Part shown: positions 51,752 through 63,398 of the stretch, one piece after another | Numbering within the stretch: position 1 is the first letter of the stretch | Layout: every line of letters begins with the position of its first letter | DNA from: Furcasterigmium furcatum | Lineage: Eukaryota; Ascomycota; Sordariomycetes; Glomerellales; Plectosphaerellaceae | Length of the DNA stretch: 64,000 nucleotides | Direction: 5' to 3' | Assembly (NCBI GenBank): GCA_001599815.1 | Contig: BCIA01000004.1 | Coordinates: forward strand, 870,862 to 934,861 | Translations under genes and position numbers: made by a program | Notes under the pieces: generated by a model | Seen by the model: the letters and a program-made list of their open reading frames with translations, nothing else | Databases searched by the model: none | Told to the model about the DNA's origin: nothing

Positions 51752-53623
51752 TTTTGCTGAGTTGCGTCGCGTGAAGGCCCTCGAAGATGTCTGTTGGTTG
51801 GCCCTGGCGTGAAGAACCGTCCATCTTTGGGTTCCTGAACACTCGGTCTATATAGCCATATTTCTTCCAAGACGGCCAGTCCTTCTTGCGTGTAGTGTCA
51901 GCCAAGAAGTTCAACCCTCAATCTTCAATCTCTGCGTTCGGTTTTCGCGTGTCATGACATCTACGAGATAGCGGAATCCCGAGATAGAGGACAGCTGAGC
52001 CGGGTTCGTCGTTGTTGGCCTAGAAACGACCGTCATATCGCCAAGCTATCGATACAGCCGAGCTGAAGCTTTTCATGACATCGAGAAACTTAGCCTCCTT
52101 CTGGCCGGCGCGGGTGTTTCTGGTTGTTCCACCCAGAATGACCCTGGAGGTTAATCATTGTCCCTTGCTCCGGCTTTATTGCCCCAACCCTTACGTCTAG
52201 GGCCCTAGCCGGAAAAGATGGAAAAGATGGAAGCCCGACCAATGGAACCTCACCATCTCCTATCTCGATCTCCATTCCTTAGTCTTGATATCCATCCTCT
52301 TTGCCCCCACAAAAGCCGACCTGAACAGCCGGAGGGGGGTATCCCCCTTAGGATTAATATCTGCGATTGAGTTTGCAATTTAAGATCTTTGTATTTCAGA
52401 TGAATTTAATACACTCCTGTATGAAATACAGTCATTTTAAGTCTACATTCTCATCTGATTAGTCCTATGAGCAACAAGCAGCTGGAACATCTGTCATGAT
52501 TTTTCCTCCCAAGTCCGGTGTCAGTCAGCCTCTATCTCCGTCATGCTTTGGCTTTGTGCCCTGTACTTGCATATCTCTGCTCCATATCTCGGCTTTAACG
52601 CCGTAGCTCCCCAAAGTTCCAATCAAATCGGCCCAGATCCCCATAAACCCCACGTCAGCCACATGCATGAAGCTAACTGCTGGACTGCTATGACGAAACT
52701 GGGGTGATGAGTGGAGGAATTGCGGTGTAGGTAGGCAATGATGAGCCCTGTCTGCGTGCCGATACGGACTGTATCCGTCTTGGCATGGAATCACTTCGGG
52801 ACATTCTTATCGTGCCAGGGGCATCGTCAGTTCCTTCGCGAGGTAAAAGGCTGAAAGTGAAGTTGGAGCCGAGGGTGTGTTCCGCCTTTTGGTCACGCTT
52901 CCATAGATCTTAGCAGAGCCACATCTCGGAGGCATGGGCCGACTGACGTCCACGCATAATAAGGATAATAATCTTCTCCACCTTCTAATCTTTGAATATT
53001 GCCTGAAGTGAACGATTGCTGACTGTTGGCTAAGCTTGCACTCCGATGTCGCCCCCAGCCGACAGGGACAGGCTCCATGGGTTGATCATCGGCCATGGGC
53101 ACCTGTATGCAGCTGTATGTACCAACGTAAATGATGCATCAGTTCAAGAAAACTGGGACAGATCAGTGTCATCCAATACCAGATGCTTACTTTATCTTGA
53201 GACAAATGACTAAAATCGTCCTCTATTCCACTTGGTCCTCGAGGCAGCTTGACGCTATCTCGAATCGACTCGACTTCGACATGCTTTAGTAGCGAATCAA
53301 CCAGATAAGAACGGTATCTTATGAATGATAAGATGAGTTTGTCAAAGTTTTCTCTGTGTTGACATCTTCAACAAGTCATTGGAAACGGGGGTCAGTCTTC
53401 ATATCGCTTCCACGGGCCGAGGGACATGCTATCGCGGTGCTTGTGCTTTGTTGGAAATGGGGCTTTGCATACCGGTGCGGAAGTAGGAAAGATTTGCAAA
53501 TGCGTTGGGGGGTATAAATGTTTGGTGTGAGCCTTGAGGTTGACGACCTATTTCGTATGGAGTGCTGTCCGTCTCACGATCATCTTGTCTCTCCTCGTCG
53601 CTGCACATCACCAAGCCGCCGAC
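51752..53623. other. 1.9-kb divergent intergenic region, amidase / arginine deiminase
   Basis: No gene seen. The region is A/T-richer than its surroundings, especially 52350-52460, where a perfect CTGTAT-gaa-ATACAG palindrome lies at 52417-52431. Short frames on either strand have no recognisable features. It should contain both promoters. A TATA-like gggtataaatg at 53510-53520 lies about 105 bases before the deiminase ATG. Confidence 0.5.
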
Positions 53624-55555
53624 ATGCGTGGATCCGTTCTCCTGGGAGCAGTGGTTCTCTCACTGCAGTATGCCTATGGATATTGCCTCAAGCCAGACAT
53701 CCGCGCGGACACGAACCGTGACGGTGTGGTTGACCTCGATGGTGAGTCAGATGTGACCGGCAAGGCCATCTGGTCGGACAAGAGAGGTGCCATCTTTCTC
53801 CCCAATGTTGGCGACAAGTATCACAGGTGTGTTCTCATCCGTTGTTGAGATGATCAGAACGTTAATCGATACATCCATCGCAGATGTGCCAATGTCGACC
53901 GCAACGACAACCCTCTCAGCAACAAGGAACTCGCCTTTTGCAACGACGCATCTGGCCATCTCCTGATCGCTCCGGAATTCGCTGCGCCCCTGAGGACCAT
54001 GCCTATGGGCAACATCTCGACTGGTGTCACTGCCCATGTGTACGCCACTCCTCGCGCAGCCTACGAGAGAGTCAGAATCTTTGTCCTCGAAGACCTGGCC
54101 AACCCGAACGCAACCGAGTCCTGGCGCCTTGTTGACAAACAGCTGAATTTCAACTCGACACAGCTCGGTGCAGGGCTTGTTCTTGCGATTGACGGCCGTG
54201 AATTTGTTACTGAGACTGACGTCTGGGACGGTCATGTGACTGTCAGTTTCGACGTTTACAGCACGCCTGGCTCGGATACTCATGTCAGCGATGCTGTGGC
54301 CCTGAAGGTTGCACCTGTCTTGACACACCATCACCTCCAGCGGGTTGAGACTCTTGTTTCGACCGCAGCCAACGACACGAACCCGGTCCAACAATACTTC
54401 GTTGAGCAGTTGGATGCGGCTCGGGACGTTGTAGGCATCGAGAGCCCTATGTTTCTGTTCAACCAGTCATCCGACATCTGGGCCCAGGATATCCTGGAAC
54501 CTGCGTACGCCAGTATGCCCGGTCCCGACGGTCCTATTGCGATCCGCATCATGCTCCGGTCTGCACAGTCAACCAGAACAGGTGGCCGACAGATCTTCGA
54601 GCAAATGCGCGGTCCTGGGTTTGGCGGTTTCCAGCCTGGCGATTCGTCCGGTACCGGGTTCCCGGGGTCAGGGTTCGGATATCACACCATGAACAGCTAT
54701 GGCAACCTCGAGACCATTCCTCCCCATCGATCCAAGCGCGGTGTCCTGTACAAGGCCGGCCGTGTTATCCAGGGGAAGCACTATGACAGCCTCCCAGCGC
54801 AGGCTGTCCGTGACCTGATTATTAGCAACGGCGTCCAGACGACCCTCTTCCTCGAGACTGGCTGGCTACGCGTCGGCCACGTTGACGAGTTCGTCCAGTT
54901 CCTGCCTTATGATAATGAGCTCGGCTTTACCATTGCCGTTGCGAGCCCCGACACTGCTCTCGCTTTGCTAGAGGAGGCACAGGCCGCCGGCAATGGCGCT
55001 AGCAACGCTATAAGCTTCGACGCCCAGGCACAGGTGGAGAGATTCAATGTGAATCCCGGACGGGTTCCCGCGAGGATCAACATGACCATCGATGACGCCC
55101 TCAGCAACTCTACTTTCCTCGAGGTCAACGCCTACGCCCAGAAGTGGATCGACATCAATGTCGAGATCCTGCTCTCCGAGATCCCCCTGGCCAGAGCGGA
55201 TATCATCCAGGTGCCCGGCCTGTTCCGCGACGCCTCAGGTGGCGGCGTGTACGTCAACTCGGACGGCCTCGACTTCTACTGGCCCCCGACGCTGGAGAAC
55301 GAGTTCCAGGTGGGCGCTTTCCTGCCATCTGCGATCAACGGAATCGTCGTCGGAAACCACTACATCAGCCCCAACCCCTTCGGCCCAATCGTCGACGGTG
55401 AGGACATCATCGCTGCGGGCGTCATCGAGGCGTACGCGCGCGCCGGAATGAACGTGACCTTTGTCGATGACTTTTTCAGCCATCATGTGAGCTCAGGCGA
55501 GGTTCACTGTGGCTCCAATACAATTCGCCAGACGGACATGATCTGGTGGCAGTGA
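53624..55555 (+). CDS. Secreted protein-arginine deiminase (PAD) family protein
   Basis: Exons 53624-53826 and 53884-55555 encode 624 residues. The N-terminus MRGSVLLGAVVLSLQYAYG is a signal peptide; an upstream in-frame ATG at 53534 is likely leader. PADs convert arginine in proteins to citrulline and release ammonia. The four active-site residues known from vertebrate PADs have counterparts: Asp in IWAQD (about 270), His and Asp in GWLRVGHVDE (about 400 and 402) and Cys in SSGEVHCGSN (about 610). The middle domain (WRLVDKQLNFNSTQL, ETDVWDGHVTVSFDVYST) and the Asn-Gly-rich barrel match fungal PAD-like proteins. An early acidic loop ADTNRDGVVDLDGESD looks like a calcium-binding motif. PAD genes are patchily distributed in fungi. 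Extracellular location and target are inferred. Confidence 0.92.
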
Positions 55556-56442
55556 TTGGGTGGGGTGTGCTGCTTGGAAGGGTTCCCAGGGGCTTATCAA
55601 ATCGAGTGGAGAACGAAAACAACTGTCGTACTCCTAGATGATGTTCGTAGCGTTCAGAAGGGTAGATTGTAATCAAAGTCAACTCCATCCTGGGACTAAA
55701 TCCTCCGCAACAGCCTTGCCAAAAGAAACCAAACGTGATCGTTTCCGCACCAGAGGAACGAAGATGAGTCGACCTAATGTACCGAGGTTCGCCCCCCTGG
55801 ATGCCAGCTGTTAGCAGTCCGTCCAACACCCGCCACGGTTCACTTCACTTAGTTCAGACACTTACGTCTCCTGTCCCAGCAGTGTTGCAGAGGCAAAGTA
55901 AGTTAAATTCGGTCTTGTAAAAGACTTCTGTACGTAATGAAGATGCCAAGTCTTCAAGATCTGCCTCCTAATCTCATGCCTGAATCGCACAATGCTCTCT
56001 TCCATACACCAACTTCGTCCAAAGTATGCCGTACCGAATGTCTCACACACAATTACGTCCCCTTCCATGCAGGTTCGGCTCTCCCCGACCTCTTCCATGC
56101 CAAACCGTCTATCGCACCAGGGTATATAACTCAACAGTCGAATCGAAAGGGGAGAGTGCCATGCACGTTTCGTCGTGTTATTAGCGGGACGGCATCGACG
56201 GGTCGTTGCTTGCCACGCCCGTCTCGCCGACTCAATGTGCAGTGCGGCCGGAGAACATACTCGTCGTGCGCGAGGCGACCCTGGCCTGGTCGCGCGGTGA
56301 GCGCCATCGCGGCGTTCCGGGGGAATGCGAATGCGAACCGTAAAAAGCCCCAACGCCGTAGCCAAATGCCTCAAAAATCAAGCAGCTGCTTTCATCATCA
56401 AGACGTATCCCAAAGAAGTCATCAGGTCTTCGCAAGCGACTC
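55556..56442. other. Intergenic between convergent genes
   Basis: 887 bases after the deiminase stop and after the stop of the SH3-domain gene, so both 3' ends. The 170-codon frame at 55862-56374 (minus) is basic and unsupported. Nothing else recognised. Confidence 0.5.
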
Positions 56443-58336
56443 TCAAGGCGGGCCGAAGTTGTTACCAGACCCGGACTCCGTGGAGCCGTCGCCCTCGATT
56501 GTCTTGCGCCAGTGCTCGGGGAGACAGACGCAGACAAGGGGGAACGCCTTGATCTCCCCGCTGACGGGAGGTGATGTATCGCGTGGCCGTCCGGATGTGC
56601 TGGAAACGCCGCTGTCGCGCTGTGCACGGCGCGTCTCCCACTCCTCAGCGCGCTCATCCACCATAATTCCAGTCGCCCAGCCATCGTCCCAGATACCGAC
56701 GACCTTGACCATGTCGCCCCGCTCGAGCGAGAACTCGTCAGGGGCGCGCGGCTGGTACGCCCAGAGGACGGAGACCCTATCGCCAGGGTGGATGTCGTCG
56801 GACGAGTAGTAGTCCTTGAAGAACGGCAGCTGCTCGGACTGCTGGCTTGCAATGCCTTGAGGCGAAGACATGCCGCCACTGGTCGGCGACTGCGGATCCT
56901 CGCCAGCAAGCACGGAGCTGCTAGAGAGCGAGCCGTTCCTACGGATGTTGGTCGGGGGTGGTCGCAAGACGCCCATGCCGGCTCTCGACTCGGACTCGGG
57001 ACTGCTTCCAAAGTCGGACGAAGATTGATCCCTGCTCCTGCCAGCCATGTATCCGGCGCCGGCTCCGAGCGCCGCCGCACCGACAGCTGCCCCGTGACCG
57101 TTGGACCCGCTGTTGGAGTTATCTTCCAAGGCTGACATGCGTGCAATGCGGCCGCCCGGCAAGACATCATAGCCCGCACCGCCCTTGGGAGCGTCTGCCT
57201 GCTCCATTGCAATAGGTCCCCTCCTGGACGGGGAGGGCTGGTTGAAAATACTGCCGTTCTGGCTGCCCTCGCTTCCTCTCCTCCGACGGAGACAGAAAAA
57301 GACGAGGGCGGCAATAATCGCAACTGCAGCAAGGGCACCAATGACAATGCCGGCGATAGCTCCACCGGACAGTCCGCCGCCGCCGCCGCCCTCGTCTTCG
57401 TCATCCGAGCCTGGAGCGGCTGTCGAACTTGAGGTCGGTGAGGATGTCGGGACACTGAAGGTCATAGAGGGAATGACGGAGGGCAGGGTCACATCTTCGC
57501 ATCTCTCGTCGATGTTGGAGTTGTAGCAGCACGTGTCGGTCGAGTTGATTCCCCCAGAAGCACAGTACGAGCAAAGACCGACGGTGCTGTTGCCGTAGCC
57601 GCAGTTTTCAGGCTCGTTGGAGATGCCCTGGATGCAGTCCGTGGATGTCAAGGAGTCCGGGGGCAGAGCACAGTTAGTGAAGTCGGCGCGGATTAGTGAG
57701 ATGAGGTCACCGCCGGGGTTGGCACAGAGACTGTCGTCCGCTGTCAAAAGAGCCTCACTCTGCGCGTAATGGGCCTATTGGGGGTCAGAAAGAACTTGGG
57801 GAAGCGAGATGTGAGGATAATACTTACACACGAGTCTGCGCAGACGGGACGCGAGTTTTCCTCGGACAGATTGCAGGCGTCGATCGAATTCTGAACGATG
57901 GCATTGCAGATAACAGTTGTCGTGAACCGGGCATAAAGCTCATCGGTGTTGGTGAGATCGATGCCTCCACATCGAAAGTTGTTCTCGAACCTGGGGAAAG
58001 TCAGACACGACAATGACGTTTCAAGGTTCCGCAGTAAGGCACTCACTTGTCACGCACGTATGTGGTGCGGACGTAGGAGAGCATCTGGTTGTCGAAGGAC
58101 TCCCGGCTGGAGACGAATTGCAAGAAGGGGAAGAGGCCCGCCACATGGCCTGTTGTCGAAACGGACGCCGACTCGAAAGCTGGGCATGTCGTGGATCCCC
58201 TGAGGGAGATGCAATTGGATTGCGCGGACACCATGGGCGCCGCGAGGAGCGACAAGAGCGCGAGTTTTGCCGTGGATGCGGACCGTTGTGTGGAATAACG
58301 CCTCGACGAGGCCAGCGGACCTCGTGAGTTGGCCAT
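56443..58336 (-). CDS. Single-pass membrane protein with extracellular Cys-rich domain and C-terminal SH3 domain (Fus1-like layout)
   Basis: Minus-strand exons 58336-58047, 57990-57828 and 57774-56443 encode 594 residues. A signal peptide (AKLALLSLLAAPMVSAQ, cleaved near residue 39) is followed by a Cys-rich extracellular region of about 210 residues (NNFRCGGIDL, CADSC, DTCCYNSNIDERC) and a Ser/Thr-Pro stalk (SVPTSSPTSSSTAAPGSDDEDEG). A Gly-led membrane helix GAIAGIVIGALAAVAIIAALVFFCLRRRR lies near 290-312. The cytosolic tail is Ser/Gly-rich and ends in an SH3 domain at about 482-530 (VSVLWAYQPRAPDEFSLERGDMVKVVGIWDDGWATGIM). Yeast Fus1, a cell-fusion scaffold, has a comparable order. The role in this fungus is likely signalling or scaffolding at the surface during growth or fusion, as inference. 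Confidence 0.88.
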
Positions 58337-61300
58337 GGCGGCGAATGTGGGCAAGAAAGAGGATGCTGTTGCGTAATGGAGTCGTTTGTTTTTGTTGTAA
58401 TGTTGGAGAAAAAGGTGCGTAGCCAAATAGTCGAAACCGAAATCTCCCGCGGGACGTAGGTAGACACCGATTGAGGAGGGTTGGGAGCTCGTTGTGAGGT
58501 CGAATGTCGTCCTGGGAGGAGTGGTGATGCTGTTGCCAGTCCACCCAGTTCCAACTTTGGGCCAGACCGTAGCCGTGGGGAAAGTGCCCTGCGCACGAGT
58601 CGTGGAAGGCGAAGAAAGGCGACCTAAATCGGCCGAACGAATGACATGAGCGGGAAAGAAGGAGGCCGGTGAAAAGTCGGTTGGGCGTAAGGAAAGAGGC
58701 GCCGGCGGGTTTGGCGCTGGGCGGCCTTGGGAAACAATGGTCGAGGGCCGGAAGGTTCGACGGATTGATTAAAACACAAGTGACAGTAAGGCTCTGGTGC
58801 TAACTGGTCACGCGTCGAGTAAGTCGATGAGAGAATTAAGAGTCGAAGTCCTGAGTCGAAATCGAGGTCGGAACGGGGAAAGAGCGTCTCGAAGGAGGTG
58901 GTGCGGTATTAGGTAGGTGATCAGAGATAGTCGTCGCGGCCTACGGTACGCTTCGGGGCGAACGAGTCCTTGGTGTTGGCCGGTGCGGAATTCGGACGGC
59001 GTCGAGGAGGAGATGGGGTTTTGTCAATCGAGAGAGCGGATTCTCTTGGGCGAGAGCTCTCTTGTGCTCCAGCCTCGCGGGCGAGGTTTTGGCAGACACG
59101 CGCTCTGTGGACGGGGTTGACGGGAGGACAGAGCAGAGGCACGGCGAGGAAAGGAGGAGGAGAGTGAAATTGGGAGTGAGAGGAGCGGAAGTGATGCGAC
59201 TGGCGAATGGGGCAGGTGCGGTCGTGGGTTGCCTGTGAGGTGAGGGAAGGGGCTGCCGGGGGACCTGGCAGGCTGGCTTGGCTGGCTTCCACCAGACGCT
59301 CGACTGAACAGGGGGGCATCCTGCGCCGACCGGGTCTGTGATTCGCTGCTGAGGCCGTTAGCGGCTGCGAGTCCCGGCCACCTCGTTTCTCGTGCAGCTC
59401 TGTTCCTGACTACTAGCCGCAGAGGGAAAGTCCATGTTGTGCAGGCGCAGCCAATGTCGCGGTGTTTTCTTCAACATACAAGTCCAGGACTTGTGCCAAA
59501 CCTGAGGTGATCTTGGGTTTGCTCGATCGTCCAGAGTGAAAGCTCACCAACTCACAAATACTCCATCTCCATTGTTCATCCTCGGCCAAGAGTCGCATGG
59601 CTATACAAGTGTATAACATGAAGGGCCGTCCTGGCGACCGCTCAACAGCGCATGACAGGTATCCATGGCCCATGAAGTGGGAGCTGATACCGAAGGACAC
59701 GCGCTATAACAGACCTCGTTCTCCGGGCTCAACCCCCTATCTTGCTCCCTTGCCTGGCCAGGTTTCCGCCGTGTCTCGAGCGGATCCGAAACAGAATCCC
59801 ACCGCCGTCGTCGTGTTCCCCGCAGCTGTCAGCGGATCGTATGGGAGAAACATCACCAATCTTTGTTTCCGGTGCTCGAAAAGGTCGACCGACCGGCCGG
59901 CCGTCCGTCCGTCTCAGGACCGTGGAAGGGCACCCCGTGGACGCGGTGTCAATGACTGACGACCAGCAACAACAAACGCCAGACTGACGGCTCCCCATCT
60001 CGGGCAATTCACCATTCAGACAGTCCAAGTCCCACCTGAGGGCCGATCAAACGTCCCCGAGGCTAGCAGCCCGCTCGGATGGGCCAAGGCGATATTTAAG
60101 ATTTGTTTCGCACGGACTGGCCACTCAGCATCGTGTCTTGCGCCATGGTTGCAGGGGTCGGCAGCGCACGCGAAATGACGCTGCCAGGCTGCGTCTGGGC
60201 CTTGATCCCGGTCCGTCCACCACTGCGGCAGTGCGGTGCCGTGCCTGTTGTGACTTTGTATCGGACGAACAGCCGCTGCTGTTGACGGGACGGACGAGCC
60301 AGGCGGCGGCGATGAATCTGGCGCCTCTTGATGGCGTTTGCCGATCCTCCTATCAGTGTTCAGGGCGTCACCGCTTCAGCTCATCCAGGTGAGTCGCAAG
60401 CGCTCAGGGCTCAGGTGGCCGCATCGCGAGATGACCAGGTCTCGTCGAGGAAGGTTATTGGTTCAGGTTGAACAGGTAGGTTATGTCACATAGGCACCTA
60501 TCTTTAAGCTACCAAGCTACCTAGGTTCAAGACAGGCACAGTCCACCCTCTTCAACCTGATATCTGTGCAACACTCGAGCAAAGGCTTGGTCGTTCTGGC
60601 TTCCCCCACAGTCGCATTCCAGATCCAAGTCAAACATTTGCCACCACATGGCATTGCCGGGTTGCTGGGATGGGGCAACCATCTCGGGGGCTTTTGCCCA
60701 CTCCAACCACACTTGGGGGTTGGCAGGTCGCTGCCGGATTCAGCCGCCTCAGCCCAGAGTCTCCTCGCATGATCACCGAAGACCCGACTTGAGGGCGCGC
60801 CGGCTTCATCCGTGATCTCGTCGACATCCAAGTATCTCACAGTCTGGCTGTTGAATATCGGGCCTTCCACAAGCTGCCACCCCCGCCCCGAAGCTGCAGG
60901 AGCCTCGACCAGGTGGCTGCAATGCTGACAGGTGTGGTATGAAGCTGGTGTTTTGAGTCACGCCGCTGCCACACACAACGCCCTATGGGGGACGGCCCGC
61001 GATGCCCCTCAGCTCAAACGTGTCATGGAATCGAAAGGATCAAGATGAGGATCCATGAGTCAAGCTTAACATCTAAGCTAATCGCAACATCGCCCAGAGA
61101 CAGGACGGAGGAAAGCGGCCCTCGCTGCATCGACCACTAATGATCCCCCCAAGACGGCGCTACGGGGAACACAAGCTCCGTCCTCCGACCGCCCAGCCGG
61201 GGCCTCACCCACCAGAGACAGCTCGCGATTCACCGAAGCGCCGACCTCCGACGGCATATGTCATCCAGAACTCTCCGTCCGGCGGGTTTTCCATGCACAT

Positions 61301-61711
61301 CCCTCCCATGACCCAGACCACCCAGGCATTGGCGCGGCCATTTTGCGGTACCTACGGCCAACCGGCTCTCTGGTGTGTGCCGTATGGAACGGGATGATCA
61401 AGCAATGAGGCACCACTACGTATGCCTTATCACCGAGCTCCGGCTTGAAGTGCACGAGTCCAGGACGGGGAGAAAAATGTGGTGGCCGTCGACTGAGGGT
61501 TGGTTGTATATAGCCCAGGCAATGACTTCACTTCTCAACTCACGTTGCTTGTTGCACTGCTACTCGTCGCTGTCTTTTCACTGCGTTCCCTATACCCATA
61601 CCTACTATGACATAGTACTCTTTCGACAACTCTTAACAACGGGAACACCGACGACAGACCCTCTACACGGGTGAAATACAAAATCACATCCTACAAGCGC
61701 ACCACGTCGCA
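58337..61711. other. 3.4-kb gene-free divergent region
   Basis: Between the divergent starts of the SH3-domain protein and the DUF3112-like protein. No frame has convincing features; those at 58921-59319 and 59729-60028 (minus) are short and low-complexity. Near 60475-60525 there is an A/T-richer stretch with repeated ctacc/aggta words (aacaggtaggtta, ctaccaagctacctagg). The 58340-58640 part is probably the 5' leader of the SH3 gene. A non-coding RNA or a long regulatory region is possible. Confidence 0.5.
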
Positions 61712-62818
61712 ATGTCGACTCAGCCTCAAACTCCCGGAGGCTCACCCATGGCCATAGTATGTTCAGACAAATACGCCGTTCAAACAGGTCTCTTCTAACT
61801 CCCCCAGTCGGGCCCTCCCTACCTCGCCCCCGTGGCCATGCCGGGCCTCGTACCAACCAAGGGCACCGACATCCCCATCGCTTCAGTCCTGATGGTGATT
61901 TTCCTTGCCCTCTTCGTCTCCAACGTTCTCATCATCCGTCAAAATAAGCGCGCCGGCAACCCCGTCGCTTATACCGTCATCCTCACCATCTACTCCGTCC
62001 TCCGAACAGTCGCCATGGTCATGCGCATAGCCTACGCCACCACAACGGACAATGTCAACCTCACCATCGTCTCCAACGTCCTCGCCAACGCCGGTGTCAT
62101 CCTCATCATCATCCTCGACCTCCTGCTGGTCCCAAACCTCCTCCGCGCTTATTTCGGGGGCGACAAAATCGACGCCCGCCCCGGCCTCAAGAAGCTCACC
62201 ACGGTGCCGTTCCTCGCGCCCATCCCCCTCGTCCCGATCTTCCTGCTCGTCACCGTAAACGTCGTCATCCTCAGCTTCTTCACCACCGACCCCCAGGTCC
62301 GACAGAACTGCCTCACCGCCCAAAAGGTCGCCCTCACGACCTTCGCCGTCATCGCCTTCATCCCCGTCCTGCCCTCCCTCGCCATCGCCCTCCTCGGCTC
62401 CGGCACATCCCCCGGCGGCCATTCCAGCCTCGCCTCCAGGGTCCTCAACCCCCCGCGTGGGTTCGGGAGCACCCGCACAAAGGCCCTCCTCATCCTCTTC
62501 GGCTCCGCGGTCCTAACGCTGGGATCAGCCATCCGGACGGCCGGGTTGCTGTTGCCGCCGCGCATGCGGGATGACCCAGCATGGTACCACGAGCGCCCCG
62601 CGTACTACATCTTCACCTTCGTCACGGAGATCCTCGTCGTGTCGGCGTACGTGCTGTTCAGGGTAGACAGGCGGTTCCTGCCCGCGGCACAGGACGGCGA
62701 GAAGCAGCCTCAGGCGGCGCGTGCCAGCTCAGAAGAGCGGGGCCACGAGGAGTCTGTCTCGACCGACGCCGTCGACGGATACAAGGATCGAAGGGGCGAT
62801 GCTGCCGAGAGCGTGTGA
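61712..62818 (+). CDS. DUF3112-like fungal integral membrane protein
   Basis: Exons 61712-61756 (MSTQPQTPGGSPMAI) and 61808-62818 encode 351 residues. About seven hydrophobic segments can be counted, starting with IPIASVLMVIFLALFVSNVLII, then VAYTVILTIYSVLRTVAMVMRI and NVLANAGVILIIILDLLLVPNLLRAYF. The early GTDIPIA lead-in, the R-x-x-x-x-V-M-R-I helix and the RAY motif after the third segment resemble the DUF3112 family of seven-helix proteins restricted to filamentous fungi. The tail is hydrophilic and acidic/Ser-rich (SEERGHEESVSTDAVDG). Function unknown; transport or receptor roles have no direct evidence. The short first exon is supported by the GTATGT donor, the CAG acceptor at 61805-61807 and a conserved-type Pro/Ser start. 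Confidence 0.85.
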
Positions 62819-63398
62819 CTGCCAAGGTCTTGGAAGGTGTTAGAAGAGCGAGCTGACGAGAGCGTCGGGCCACGCCACTCCCCCATTGCATAATGTCCTT
62901 GTAGCGCTGGGCATCTGGAGGTTCCCACGAGTCCGCCCAGCATGTACCTAGACTTTAGAATTAATATCCGCTTCACGCCCCTTGAATTGGCTTCTTCACA
63001 TGTGTCTGTCGTGTGGGCCACATGATCCGCCTCGCGGGATGTAGCTGCGCAAGGAAAATCACCGGGCAGACGGTCACATTGAGCATCAACATCTCTCTCT
63101 TCCGCTGCCTGTCGTCTATCACCTGGTGAGTATCTACAGCCGACTAGGAGACGGCACACGCCAGGATCAAGCCTCGCTTGAGTGTGGCCATGACGCCCCT
63201 TCAGGTCGCCCCGACGGCCTCTTCTAACATGCTGGACGCCAAAATGCCTCTCATGACGACAGATACAGGACTCGTGGTTTATTCCTACAGAATTAGCGGC
63301 TGGGTCTCCCCTGCGCTCCAGCATGCGGCGGCATATCGGGTAGCACGACGTCGAAGCAAGTCGTCCCGGTGTAGGATCCATCGTAGCCAGATGATCGA
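62819..63398. other. Intergenic between convergent genes (DUF3112-like and PP2A)
   Basis: 580 bases holding both 3' ends. An antisense frame crosses the whole interval but has no recognisable feature. Confidence 0.5.

Noticed and set aside
56232..57455. 407-codon minus-strand frame overlapping the SH3-domain gene in another frame
   Set aside because: Ser/Arg-rich, no domains; the overlapping frame encodes a clear membrane helix and SH3 domain.
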